From Albidovulum sp. bin36 (GTDB lineage: Bacteria > Pseudomonadota > Alphaproteobacteria > Rhodobacterales > Rhodobacteraceae), in the NCBI GenBank assembly GCA_002238565.1, contig MPMP01000003.1, positions 1 through 64,000 of the forward strand: a stretch of 64,000 nucleotides of DNA, written 5' to 3'. The translations under genes and the position numbers were made by a program. Below the pieces are notes generated by a model, which was given only the letters and a program-made list of their open reading frames with translations, made no database searches and was not told the DNA's origin. Below are positions 53,939-63,023 of this stretch, in pieces (within the stretch, counting starts at the first letter, position 1; each line of letters starts with the position of its first letter).

Positions 53939-55498
53939 TTACGTCGCCCAAATCGTGATCGGGGACTTTTCCGCTCTTATTTCTTGGCGATAGATTGTCT
54001 CTTCCCATTTTCGAGCGTAGGGATGGCCGAAGAGTACGAGGTGGCCGGATTCCGCTCCGGTTCGGCCCATATGGCGGTGCAACATAGCGATTTTGCTGGC
54101 GTCCGCGGCTTTAGTCTTGCTACGCTCCATGCATTCCACGATGAAAATCTGTTCACCATTCGCGAGCGGCCAGCGTATCAGAAAATCGGGGCGCTTGCTG
54201 CCGTAGTCCCAATCCAACGTGCCGCCACCATCGATCACTCGCTGCAAATACACGTGCAGCAGCAATTGCCAACTGGCGGCGGTGCAGTGGAAGGCATCGG
54301 ACCATAAGCTGGCGTTTTCACGATAGAACTGCTGAAAGTCGCTAAGCAATCTCGAAATTTCTAGCTTGCCCGACTTGTCGACATAGGGCGGCCGTTCCAA
54401 CATAAGCCCCTCCTGACCGTCATCGGCAAGAGCCCGTGAAAAAACCTCGGAATAAATCGGATTGGCGATGCGAAGCGGCGCGTTTCTAGCCACGAGTCCC
54501 AGATCCCTGGCATAATTGAGATCTTCCGACGAGAAATCACTCCCGGAACTGCCTGTTAGGAGCGGTTCGACAACTCCGCGAACGCGGTCCTCCGCGAGCT
54601 TGGCGGCAAGCTGGCTCAAATGGTGGTCGTGTCGATGGATCAACGCTTTGCAGGCATCTAAAACGATTCCCGAGGTTATAGTTTCTACGCTGCTCCGAGC
54701 TGAACCGCTTTCCAAGCAGATTTCCGATGCAAGCGCGTTTACGAGCCAGGGCTGGCCCCGAGTTCGACCCCAAATCGCGTCCATCGCGCTATCGGTGAAT
54801 GCTTGCCTCGACTCTGCAGCATGCTGATGCAGCAGCGCATACGTTTCAGCCTCGGAAAAGTCGTCAAGACGAAGCGATTCGGCCTCGATGTCAAATACGT
54901 CTCCGACGACAATGTCCGCCTCTTCCGAAGGGGAGCGGATGATGTTGTCGCGTACATCGCGCTGGCCGCACAATATCACGCTTTGCGGAAAATCGTCGGG
55001 GCGCCATTGGAAACCTTCTCGAAGCTGCCACAGCACGGAAATGAGGGAATCGCCAGAAAGGGCGTCGATGTCGTCCAAAATTAGTACGAGCGGCCTCCGC
55101 TCAATGGAGGCCCAATAGGATAAGAAATCAAACAGCGCACTATCGGCCCCCGATTTTTTCAGCATTTCAAGCCAAGTGTAGCCTATTAGGACTAATGGTA
55201 GCTCGGATCGAATCCGCAATGCTCCGAGCATCGCGCGCACGGCGCCGTAAACGTCCGCCCGACCTGCCTGGGAGATTTCGACATTAACGTAAACGCAATT
55301 GTATGAGCCTGTCGCGTTCAATCGATCTCGGAGCGAAAGTAAAAAGGTCGTTTTTCCAGACTGCGGAGGCGCATGGAGCACGAAGTATTGCGAATCGTCG
55401 ATACGACGTAGAATTGCTGGCAGATCAACCCTGAACAGCGGCGGAACATGATAGTGCCGGGCCGGGATAATCGGTCCATTCGTATTAAAGTAGCGCAT
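53939..55498 (-). CDS. AAA-type ATPase with a degenerate PD-(D/E)xK-like C-terminal domain
   Basis: A 519-residue protein. The N-terminal AAA/STAND-like ATPase has Walker A APPQSGKTT (residues 43-51) and Walker B LVLILDDIDAL (137-147), with a sensor-like VILCGQRD at 174-181 and a helical lid region to about 310. The C-terminal 140 residues match the remnant at 15940-16743, which has ADLLI...VEECK. Here the corresponding segments are RPDFLI (437-441) and IVECMER (453-459), so the catalytic lysine is replaced by Met and the following QxxxY-like helix has become LHRHM. The ATPase looks active and the nuclease-like site does not. The gene is solitary; a defence or mobile-element role is speculation. 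Confidence 0.75.
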   Translation of the reverse strand: MRYFNTNGPIIPARHYHVPPLFRVDLPAILRRIDDSQYFVLHAPPQSGKTTFLLSLRDRLNATGSYNCVYVNVEISQAGRADVYGAVRAMLGALRIRSELPLVLIGYTWLEMLKKSGADSALFDFLSYWASIERRPLVLILDDIDALSGDSLISVLWQLREGFQWRPDDFPQSVILCGQRDVRDNIIRSPSEEADIVVGDVFDIEAESLRLDDFSEAETYALLHQHAAESRQAFTDSAMDAIWGRTRGQPWLVNALASEICLESGSARSSVETITSGIVLDACKALIHRHDHHLSQLAAKLAEDRVRGVVEPLLTGSSGSDFSSEDLNYARDLGLVARNAPLRIANPIYSEVFSRALADDGQEGLMLERPPYVDKSGKLEISRLLSDFQQFYRENASLWSDAFHCTAASWQLLLHVYLQRVIDGGGTLDWDYGSKRPDFLIRWPLANGEQIFIVECMERSKTKAADASKIAMLHRHMGRTGAESGHLVLFGHPYARKWEETIYRQEIRAEKSPITIWAT

Positions 55499-56480
55499 AC
55501 AGTGTTATAGGCAGATCAAGTCAGTTTTCAAAGGGGCTTGTTGCTTCGAGTAATTTTCTTGGCGGCTGAATTTGATACCTGACAGGAATCCTGAAGCGTC
55601 TGAATGGACAAAGCGCGACTCGTTGAACCATAACTCCATATTGCCCGCTTGTTTGGCGATTTCTATTGGAAACGGATTTCGAGGGTCATCTCAAGTCGCT
55701 ATCCGGTAAGCTAGGATTCGCTTGCCTGGCGCCTTTCATTCGCTTGTCTTCAAGTTTCCCATTTGGACCGAAGGAAAACCGGGTCAGCCGCAGCCGAACA
55801 GGGCCATGCATATTCAGTTCTTCGAAAAGTCAGCATGGTTTCGTTCGACGCTTCATATTCTACAGGGCGCAAGGGCATTCAACTTAGAAACGGATTCGTT
55901 TGCAAGCGGTCAAACGTTACCGCACGGACAGGTTAAGGTCATCTTGGTTCTGACGAACACTCAGATATTGGCCGAAACAGTCAAAGAGCCACGCTGAATT
56001 GCCATGCCGTTCCGGCGCACCGAAGTTAAAGGCACTAGTAGGCGAAATTTTTGCCAACGATGTTTGACCTCAAACGAATCCTTGAAGTCGCAACGGACCG
56101 TTTCAATTACATCCAATACCCACAACGAAAACTTCTGCACGATTACGATGAGCCGATAACATGCGCCCGCAAAAATTAAGTTTTTCCTTACACAAAAGGG
56201 TGGCTCGGATAGTGATTCAAAGCCGATTTCCCGAAAAAACGGTTGGCAAAGCGGCTAAATTGCCTATTCCTTCACCATCCCTATCCATGAATGCGCCATT
56301 CGCAAACAAAATGAATCGGTGCAGCAATTCAAAAAATCGGATGAGTTCTTTTATCGCGCATTTCGATTTTCCGGCTATTTTTGAATTGGCAAGCATGAAG
56401 CAATGAATCTCTTTCCTATTGACGATTAAACAAAACTTGCATAAATTGTACCTATACTAAAAATTTGACATCGCCACGCT
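55499..56480. other. 1-kb AT-richer gap with short orphan frames
   Basis: This is one of the AT-richest stretches of the window. Frames at 55722-55997 and 56161-56406 have no similarity I recognise. A 39-codon frame at 56060-56179 (starting MFDLKRILEVATDRFNYIQY) has a plausible amphipathic N-terminus but no clear ribosome site; I list it only here. Near 56419-56460 a TTGACG and a TATACT occur but not with standard spacing. The stretch must contain the promoter of the XRE-cupin regulator. Confidence 0.4.
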
Positions 56481-57161
56481 ATGAAATCCCAGTTCTCGGT
56501 CAAATCCAATATCCACAGGAATTTGGAACCCTTGGGTTCGAGATTGAGGGAGCACAGGCGCGCGCTAGGCTATACGCTGCAGGAGGTTGCGGACGCGACA
56601 AATCTTTCAGTCGGTTTTATTTCTCAGCTTGAACGAGACCTGACTTCGCCGTCGCTCGCTTCGCTTGCCGCAATCTCGCAATTTCTCCAGACCCACGTCT
56701 CGGAATTTCTTGTAATGCCCGGGGCAAGTTCGTCAGTTTCCCGTCCTAAAGACAGGGAACTTCATTCGTTCACAAAGGGCGGTCAGATATTCGAGCGAAT
56801 TTCCGCGACGTTTCCCGGCCATTTGCTTAACGCCGTTATCATCCAAAAGGCCCCCGGCTATCGGAGCGAACTCAGTCGACACGAAGGCGAGGAGCTCTAC
56901 TACGTGATTGAAGGATCAATCACGATCGAACTCGATAACAGGCAAATCATCCTGCATGCCGGCGATTCCATGCATTTTGAATCGGGGAGAAGCCATTCGA
57001 CTTGGAATCATACTACGAACACTACCCGAATTCTCGTCGTTTGCACAATGGATGTATTCGGCGACAACGAGCGAATGCCGGACGACGGCCCCCGAGAGTT
57101 ATATGGCCCGAATGCCCGGATTCACATGGCGAACCAAAAGACAGAGAAAGGAAACTTATGA
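56481..57161 (+). CDS. XRE-family regulator with C-terminal cupin domain
   Basis: A 226-residue transcription factor. The HTH spans residues about 17-70 (LREHRRALGYTLQEVADATN, then SVGFISQLERDLTSPSLASL). A cupin sensor domain covers about 115-185, with HEGEELYYVIEGSI and HAGDSMHFESGRSHSTWN giving the His/Glu metal-binding set. Such regulators control catabolic operons for amino acid- or polyamine-like compounds. Its stop overlaps the start of the peptide-type binding protein by four bases, so it is the first gene of the operon and probably senses the transported compound. Confidence 0.92.
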   Translation: MKSQFSVKSNIHRNLEPLGSRLREHRRALGYTLQEVADATNLSVGFISQLERDLTSPSLASLAAISQFLQTHVSEFLVMPGASSSVSRPKDRELHSFTKGGQIFERISATFPGHLLNAVIIQKAPGYRSELSRHEGEELYYVIEGSITIELDNRQIILHAGDSMHFESGRSHSTWNHTTNTTRILVVCTMDVFGDNERMPDDGPRELYGPNARIHMANQKTEKGNL

Positions 57162-58741
57162 TGACAAGCATATTGAAAGCTTCGATGGCAGGCATGGCGC
57201 TAGCGGCGCTGGCGACCGCCGCGAGCGCGGGCGGAACCTTGCGCCTCGACGAAGTCGCAGTAGGCGGACCGGATCCGGCCAAGGCCGCGGACTACTCCGA
57301 TTCCAGTCTGATATTCAATGTCTACGACACGCTGATCCTGCCTAGGCAGGGCGGACCGGGACATGTTCCGCATCTTGCGGAGAGCTGGGAAGGGGAAGGA
57401 ACGAGCTTTACCTTCAACCTTCGACCCGATGTCAGCTTTCATAGCGGCAACCCGCTTACCGCCGACGATGTCGTGTTTTCTTTCGAGCGAACGGTCGGCC
57501 TCGGGCAAGGCTTGTCCTACCTGTTCGGCCTTGTCGACAGCGTCGAAGCCATCGATGCCGACACCGTGCGTTTCAACCTGGCGCAGCCCAACGCGCCGTT
57601 CGTCGCTTCGCTGGTGCGTCTGCCTATCGTGGATAAAAAGCTCGTCATGGAAAATCTGGGGGACGGCGAAGGTGACATGAAGGACTGGGGACAGGCATTC
57701 CTTTCCGCCAACGGCGCCGGCACCGGAGCCTACATCGTAAAGTCGCACAACCCGCAAGAAGAAACGGTCATGCTGCGCAACGACAACTACTTCCTCGGCG
57801 TTCCCGAAAAAGCGCCGGATACGGTCCGCTTGCGATACGGGCTGGAAGCCGCCACAGTACGAACGCTAATCGCCCAGGGCGAGCACGACATCTCGTCCCA
57901 GTGGCTGCCGCCCGAAGTCAAGAAAGCGCTTGCCGACGACGGCATGCAGCTCCTGACCGAGAGCGGAACCGGAGCCTTCTATTTCAAAATGAACACTACG
58001 CGCGCGCCCCTCGACGATGTCCACTGCCGGATGGCGCTTTCGAACGTATTCGACTACGGCTCCGTGCTCAAGCTGATCGCAATTACGGACACGGTATCCG
58101 GAGGCTCGCCCTCGACAGGCGCAATTCCAGTCGGCATGTTCGGAGCAAATCCCGCGGATGAAGTGCTGGTGCGCGATATCGAGGCTGCGAAGGCCCACCT
58201 CGCCGCATGCCGATACGATCCGGCGGAGTTCACGGTTGAGATTTCCTGGATCGCCGAGGTGCCGCTCGAAGAACGCCTCGCGCTGCTTATGCAGGCGAAT
58301 CTCGCCGAGATCGGCGTTAATTCCACGATTCAGAAAGTTCCATGGGCGCTTTTTACCGAAATGGTGTCGAAGCCGGAAAACACGCCGAATCTTTCGCAGA
58401 TATTCGTAACGGCGGTGACCGGAGACCCGGATACGCTCCTTTACGGAATGTACCATTCCACTTCCGCCGGCACCTGGCAGTCGCCCGAGTATCTGAATGA
58501 CGCCGAGGTCGATTCCCTTCTCGACGCGGGACGAACCGGCGCAAGCGAAAGCGACCGGCAGGAGGCCTATGCGGCATTGAACGCTCGCCTCATGGACCTG
58601 ACGGCTTCGATCTACGGATTCGATCGCCAGTCGGTTTTCGCGGCCAGCCCGCGCGTCAGCGTTCCGGCGCTTTCGGATCCGGCGATGGCGTTTGGCCTCG
58701 ACGGGATGGGATTTGCCTTCCGCCTCATGGAAATCGAATAG
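57158..58741 (+). CDS. Oligopeptide-type ABC substrate-binding protein
   Basis: A family 5 solute-binding protein of 527 residues with a signal peptide ending near ATAASAG. Landmarks include LAESWEGEGTSFTFNLRPDV followed by FHSGNPLTADDVVFSFER, the family signature. The frame is open upstream inside the regulator gene, but the ATG at 57158, with AAAGGA just before it, restores the signal peptide. A hairpin follows the stop. The ligand is probably a small peptide, hydantoin or related cyclic amide, judged from the downstream catabolic genes. Confidence 0.92.
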   Translation: MMTSILKASMAGMALAALATAASAGGTLRLDEVAVGGPDPAKAADYSDSSLIFNVYDTLILPRQGGPGHVPHLAESWEGEGTSFTFNLRPDVSFHSGNPLTADDVVFSFERTVGLGQGLSYLFGLVDSVEAIDADTVRFNLAQPNAPFVASLVRLPIVDKKLVMENLGDGEGDMKDWGQAFLSANGAGTGAYIVKSHNPQEETVMLRNDNYFLGVPEKAPDTVRLRYGLEAATVRTLIAQGEHDISSQWLPPEVKKALADDGMQLLTESGTGAFYFKMNTTRAPLDDVHCRMALSNVFDYGSVLKLIAITDTVSGGSPSTGAIPVGMFGANPADEVLVRDIEAAKAHLAACRYDPAEFTVEISWIAEVPLEERLALLMQANLAEIGVNSTIQKVPWALFTEMVSKPENTPNLSQIFVTAVTGDPDTLLYGMYHSTSAGTWQSPEYLNDAEVDSLLDAGRTGASESDRQEAYAALNARLMDLTASIYGFDRQSVFAASPRVSVPALSDPAMAFGLDGMGFAFRLMEIE

Positions 58742-58750
58742 CCTTCGATA

Positions 58751-58782
58751 GCTCCGGCGCCTACTCGCAGGGCGCCGGCAGC
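58751..58782 (+). promoter_or_regulatory. Hairpin after the peptide-type binding-protein gene
   Basis: The perfect arms CCGGCGCC (58754-58761) and GGCGCCGG (58771-58778) have a nine-base loop and can be extended by GCT/AGC with one bulge. No T-run. It separates the binding-protein gene from the permease genes. Confidence 0.65.
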
Positions 58783-58797
58783 GAAAAGGTGAGGTAA

Positions 58798-59823
58798 ATG
58801 CGCTCCGTGTGCAAGCTGCTGGCGGGAAGGGTGGCGATATCGCTTCTTGTTCTCGCCGGCGTATCGGTCCTCGTCTTCGCGATCGCCAGGATCATACCCG
58901 GCGATCCCGCTCGAATAGCGCTGGGGCCGAACGCGACCGCGGAGCAGGTTCGAAAGCTCCGCGAACAGCTTCATCTCGACGAGCCCGTCTGGATTCAATA
59001 CGGCTTTTTCGTTCGCGACCTAGCCAAGGGCGACCTCGGCGTTTCGCTCTACACCAATCGACCGGTTACGACCGATATCGCGCAATTCCTGCCGGCGACG
59101 CTCGAGCTGATCCTGGTTGCGGGAATCTTCATGATCGGGATCGGGCTGCCGCTCGGCATACTCTCGGCGCGCTACCGCGGGCGAGCGGTCGATCACGTCA
59201 TCCGCATCGCGTCCCTTCTCGGCGTTTCGGCTCCGAGCTTCGTCTGGGCGGTCATTCTGATGCTGCTCTTCGCCTTCTTCCTGCCGCTGTTCCCGATCGC
59301 GGGCCGCATATCCACGGATTACGAAATTGCCAGGGCGACCGGGTTCCTGCTCGTCGACAGCCTCCTCGCCGCCAATTTCGCAGCGTTCGGCAATGCCCTG
59401 TGGCACATCGTCCTGCCCGCCTTCGCGCTCGCGCTCTCGGGAATCGGCCAGGCCGCGCGATTAACTCGCGCGAATATGATCGAGACCTATGAAAAGCCGT
59501 TTATCGAAATGGCGCGATCCTACGGATTCCCGGAGAAGAGAATCGCGAGGCGCTACGCCTTCAGACCGTCTCTCATTCCTTCGCTCACGATTCTGGGACT
59601 CGACTTCGCGGCGATGCTCGGAAACGCGTTTCTCGTCGAAGCCATCTTCGCATGGCCCGGCCTTTCCCGGTACGGCGTAACCGTCATTCTTCGCAAGGAT
59701 CTCAACGCGATTGTGGGAACCGTGCTGATCATCTCCGCTGCTTTTCTAATCGCGAACCTGGTTGTGGACCTTCTGATCGCGTTTCTCAACCCGCGCATCC
59801 GCTACGGTCAGGAGTCGAAATGA
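58798..59823 (+). CDS. Peptide-type ABC permease, first subunit (DppB-like)
   Basis: A permease of 341 residues with six membrane segments. N-terminal VLVFAIARIIPGDPARIALG, then the tail of that region GPNATAEQVRKLREQLHLDE, and the EAA-like loop ENPFIEMARSYGFPEKRI-like segment near residue 238 are characteristic of DppB/OppB. A GGTGAGG ribosome site precedes the ATG. It overlaps the next permease by four bases. Confidence 0.94.
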   Translation: MRSVCKLLAGRVAISLLVLAGVSVLVFAIARIIPGDPARIALGPNATAEQVRKLREQLHLDEPVWIQYGFFVRDLAKGDLGVSLYTNRPVTTDIAQFLPATLELILVAGIFMIGIGLPLGILSARYRGRAVDHVIRIASLLGVSAPSFVWAVILMLLFAFFLPLFPIAGRISTDYEIARATGFLLVDSLLAANFAAFGNALWHIVLPAFALALSGIGQAARLTRANMIETYEKPFIEMARSYGFPEKRIARRYAFRPSLIPSLTILGLDFAAMLGNAFLVEAIFAWPGLSRYGVTVILRKDLNAIVGTVLIISAAFLIANLVVDLLIAFLNPRIRYGQESK

Positions 59824-60653
59824 GACGATCCCTGGCCATTATCTCCGCCAACCCCATGTCGCTGACCGGAGTCATTCTTATCGCGCTCGTCGTAGTCTCG
59901 GCAGCCCTTGCGGACTTCATCGCGCCCTTTCCCGCCCATCGCGGCGCGGTCGTGGATTTCGCGAACTTCAACCAGCCGCCGAAATGGCCCAACATCATGG
60001 GCACCGACCTGGTCGGGCGCGATCTCTTCAGCCGCATACTTTACGCCTACAGGATATCGCTCATTCTGGGCGTCGTCGTACTCGCGCTCGCGGTGCCCGT
60101 CGGCATCGTCGCGGGACTCGCGGCCGGCTACATCGGCGGACGAACGCAATTCGTTCTCATGCGCACCACCGACGTTTTTCTTTCTATCCCGCCGCTGGTT
60201 CTCGCCATGTCGATCATGGGAGTCCTCGAGCCGACGCTGGCCAACGGCATGATGGCGGTCACGGCGATGTGGTGGCCATGGTACTCGCGCCTCGTCTTCA
60301 ACATTACGCTTGCGGAAAAGGAAGAAGGCTATGTCCTCGCCGCCGAGCTAATCGGAGCGTCGCGCCTTCACATCATGTTCCGGGAAATCCTGCCGAACTG
60401 CCTTCCGGCGATTATTACGAAAATGACTCTCGATCTCGGTTTCGTCATTCTCATAGCCTCGTCGCTGTCTTTTCTCGGCCTAGGCGTCCAGCCGCCGACG
60501 CCCGATCTAGGATCCATGGTCGCCCAGGGCGCCAGCTATCTTCCCGATTCCTGGTGGCTAACCGTGTTTCCGGGGCTCGCCATTCTGGTCGCGGTATTCG
60601 GATTCAATCTTCTGGGGGATGCGCTCCGCGACATCCTCGGCGCCGACCGATGA
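59820..60653 (+). CDS. Peptide-type ABC permease, second subunit (DppC-like)
   Basis: A permease of 277 residues. The start at 59820 overlaps the previous stop (ATGA). It has the N-terminal short helix, the family motif GTDLVGRDLFSRILYAYRIS near residue 61 and the EAA loop VLAAELIGASRLHIMFREIL near 174. Start and stop overlaps tie it into the operon. Confidence 0.94.
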   Translation: MRRSLAIISANPMSLTGVILIALVVVSAALADFIAPFPAHRGAVVDFANFNQPPKWPNIMGTDLVGRDLFSRILYAYRISLILGVVVLALAVPVGIVAGLAAGYIGGRTQFVLMRTTDVFLSIPPLVLAMSIMGVLEPTLANGMMAVTAMWWPWYSRLVFNITLAEKEEGYVLAAELIGASRLHIMFREILPNCLPAIITKMTLDLGFVILIASSLSFLGLGVQPPTPDLGSMVAQGASYLPDSWWLTVFPGLAILVAVFGFNLLGDALRDILGADR

Positions 60654-61531
60654 ACGCCCCGACGCTGGATATCCGCGACCTTCGCCTTTCGTTCGCGGGC
60701 TACAGCGGCACGGTCGACGTTCTTCACGGGATATCGCTAACTGTCCGCAGGGAGGAGCGAGTCGCGCTGGTAGGCGAATCGGGATCGGGGAAATCAGTAA
60801 CTGCGCGATCCGTCCTGGGACTGATGCAGTCTCTGCAAGAAACGCGGATATCGGGCGACATCCTGTTCGAAGGCACCGATCTTGGATCTATGAAGGAATC
60901 CGAGAGGCGGCGGCTTCGCGGCACCCGCATGTCCATGATCTTCCAGGATCCGGTATCTTCGCTGAATCCCGTATTCAGGATCGGCGTCCTGTTCCGAGAG
61001 GTGCTGGCGCGCTCGAATCCGGGAATTAGCGCACGCGAAGCGCGCGAAAGGGCTACCGCCGTACTTTCCGAAGTCTCCATTCGCGAGCCCGACCGCGTGC
61101 TCGATTCCTATCCGTTCCAGCTTTCCGGAGGCATGAACCAGCGCGTCATGATCGCGATGGCGCTCGTCAACGAACCGGCGCTTCTTGTCGCGGACGAGCC
61201 GGGCACGGCGCTTGACGTTACGGTCCAGGACCAGACCCTAAGGCTGATGCACCGGCTAGTGCTCGAGCATCGCACGTCGGTTCTCTTTATTTCGCACAAT
61301 CTCGGCATCGTGCGAGAATTCACCGACCGCCTATACGTCATCTACCGGGGCCGAATCGTCGAGGAAGGCCCCACCCAGGCCGTGTTTCAATCGCCCGGAC
61401 ACCCCTACACGCGCGCCCTTCTGGCTGCGGTTCCGCGCATTACCCGCAACGGCATTCCCGAATTCGATGCGGATCCCGCGCTGTTCGACGCGCCGAGAAT
61501 CGTCCACGAACCGACGGGCGACCGTCCATGA
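60650..61531 (+). CDS. Peptide-type ABC ATPase (DppD-like)
   Basis: An ATPase of 293 residues. Walker A GESGSGKSVTA, signature FQLSGGMNQRVMIAMAL and Walker B LLVADEPGTALDV are present. The C-terminal extension with HPYTRALLAAVPR is the oligopeptide ATPase tail; the usual iron-sulphur cysteines of some DppD proteins are absent. It overlaps the genes on both sides by four bases. Confidence 0.93.
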   Translation: MNAPTLDIRDLRLSFAGYSGTVDVLHGISLTVRREERVALVGESGSGKSVTARSVLGLMQSLQETRISGDILFEGTDLGSMKESERRRLRGTRMSMIFQDPVSSLNPVFRIGVLFREVLARSNPGISAREARERATAVLSEVSIREPDRVLDSYPFQLSGGMNQRVMIAMALVNEPALLVADEPGTALDVTVQDQTLRLMHRLVLEHRTSVLFISHNLGIVREFTDRLYVIYRGRIVEEGPTQAVFQSPGHPYTRALLAAVPRITRNGIPEFDADPALFDAPRIVHEPTGDRP

Positions 61532-62334
61532 CGAGCATCCACCTCGCGCTTAGGAGCGTCTCGAAATCTTTTCGGGTCGGCGCCCGCTCCGTTCGAGCGG
61601 TTGAAGGCATATCGGTCGAGGTGGCCGAAGGCGAGTGCCTAGCGATAGTCGGCGAGTCGGGGTCCGGCAAGAGCACGCTCGCCAACCTAGTTCTCGGCGT
61701 CTACGCGCCCGACGCGGGATCGATCATGCTCGACGGCGCGACTCTCCCGGCGCGGCGCAGTCTCGCGAACCGACGGATGGTTCAGCTCGTCCAGCAAAAC
61801 CCGCTCTCGTCCCTCAATCCGAAACGAACCGTGGGAGCTTCGATTCGACTGTCTCTCGACGTTCACGGAATCGGCAAGCCGAGCAGCCGGGCGAGCCGAA
61901 TCGGCTGGCTTCTCGAAGAGGTCGGGCTTCCGGCCGAATTTGCCGAACGCTCGCCCGCAGCGCTTTCCGGCGGGCAGCGCCAGAGAGTGGCGATAGCGCG
62001 GGCGCTCGCCTGCGAGTCCCGCCTCGTCGTGCTGGACGAGCCGACTTCCTCGCTGGATGTAATCGTGCAAGCTCGCATACTTAGGCTGCTAAAGGACCTG
62101 CGAGCCGCGAGAGGCCTTACCTATGTCTTCATCACCCACGATCTCGCGGTCGTGAGAAACGTCGCCGACCGCGTTATGGTCCTCAAGGAAGGCGCGCGAG
62201 TCGAGATCGGAGAAACCGCCCGGATTTTTACTTGCCCCGAGCATGCCTATACTCGCGGTCTCATCGCGGCATCTCCCGTCATCGCTCAGGAGGAGCAGGA
62301 TTTGCGGGACAGGCTCAGGCAAGGAATAGGCTGA
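61528..62334 (+). CDS. Peptide-type ABC ATPase (DppF-like)
   Basis: An ATPase of 268 residues. Walker A GESGSGKSTLA, the Q-loop region LVQQNPLSSLNPKRTVGASI, signature ALSGGQRQRVAIARAL and Walker B LVVLDEPTSSLDV are present, and the EHAYTRGLIAA tail matches the family. It forms the heterodimeric motor with the preceding ATPase. A GAF-domain gene starts 3 bp later. Confidence 0.93.
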   Translation: MTSIHLALRSVSKSFRVGARSVRAVEGISVEVAEGECLAIVGESGSGKSTLANLVLGVYAPDAGSIMLDGATLPARRSLANRRMVQLVQQNPLSSLNPKRTVGASIRLSLDVHGIGKPSSRASRIGWLLEEVGLPAEFAERSPAALSGGQRQRVAIARALACESRLVVLDEPTSSLDVIVQARILRLLKDLRAARGLTYVFITHDLAVVRNVADRVMVLKEGARVEIGETARIFTCPEHAYTRGLIAASPVIAQEEQDLRDRLRQGIG

Positions 62335-62337
62335 CTC

Positions 62338-62838
62338 ATGGCAGACATGTACCAGGAATTCGCAACCGCCGTAGGAGAAGCCCGCGTTCAGCCCGCCGCT
62401 GCGTTCGCGGCCCTCGAAAAGCTCGCCGCGGGAACGGTCGGAGCGAAGCTCTTCACGCTGATGGAGTTCGAATTCGCGACCGGACTGGGCCGCCGAATCT
62501 ATTCGAATATGCCGGACGCCTACCCCGTATCCGGCCGGAAGCCGCTGCCGCCGGGACGCTGGTCGAACGAAGTCATCGAAAAGAAGCGGAATTTCGTGGC
62601 CAACGACATCGAGGGGATCGCCGAAGTTTTCCCGGATCACGAGATCATACGCTCGCTCGGCTGCGAATCCGTCGTCAACATACCGATAGCCGTAGGCGGC
62701 GAGATCGTCGGCACGATCAACTGCCTTGACGTCGCGGGAGCCTATACGCGCGAGCGGCTGGCTTTCGCGGATTCGCTGGTTCTTCCGGGCATAGCCTGCT
62801 TTCTTCTGTCCGCCCTGCGAACGCGGACCGGCAAGTGA
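62338..62838 (+). CDS. GAF-domain protein of the hydantoin-type operon
   Basis: A 166-residue protein that is essentially one GAF domain. Recognisable parts are LFTLMEFEFATGLGRRIYSN, then KKRNFVANDIEGIAEVFPDH and SVVNIPIAVGGEIVGTINCL. Stand-alone GAF proteins recur in operons for hydantoin- or allantoin-like compounds, where they may sense or bind a small ligand, but no enzyme activity is established. It is 3 bp downstream of the transporter ATPase, so co-translated. Confidence 0.85.
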   Translation: MADMYQEFATAVGEARVQPAAAFAALEKLAAGTVGAKLFTLMEFEFATGLGRRIYSNMPDAYPVSGRKPLPPGRWSNEVIEKKRNFVANDIEGIAEVFPDHEIIRSLGCESVVNIPIAVGGEIVGTINCLDVAGAYTRERLAFADSLVLPGIACFLLSALRTRTGK

Positions 62839-63023
62839 CGCCCTCATGATCGCCGCGAACTTTTCTACCGGTCGCCCGGAAGGCCCGGCCCGCTTCTTCG
62901 CGCAGCGCGGAAACGAAGAGTTCAACCTTCGGCCGGATCGCCGGCCGCCCGATTGATCAGTCGCGGTCGCCGCGACCGAAGATATGGAATGCATTGCCGC
63001 AAGCCGAAAAGGAGACAGCCGGA

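Noticed and set aside
59984-60649. Upstream extensions of coding frames (also at 10224, 27720, 35283, 49944-50846 and 57002)
   Set aside because: The extra codons lie inside the preceding gene in another frame and show no homology; the overlapping ATGA starts or nearby ribosome sites give normal N-termini.
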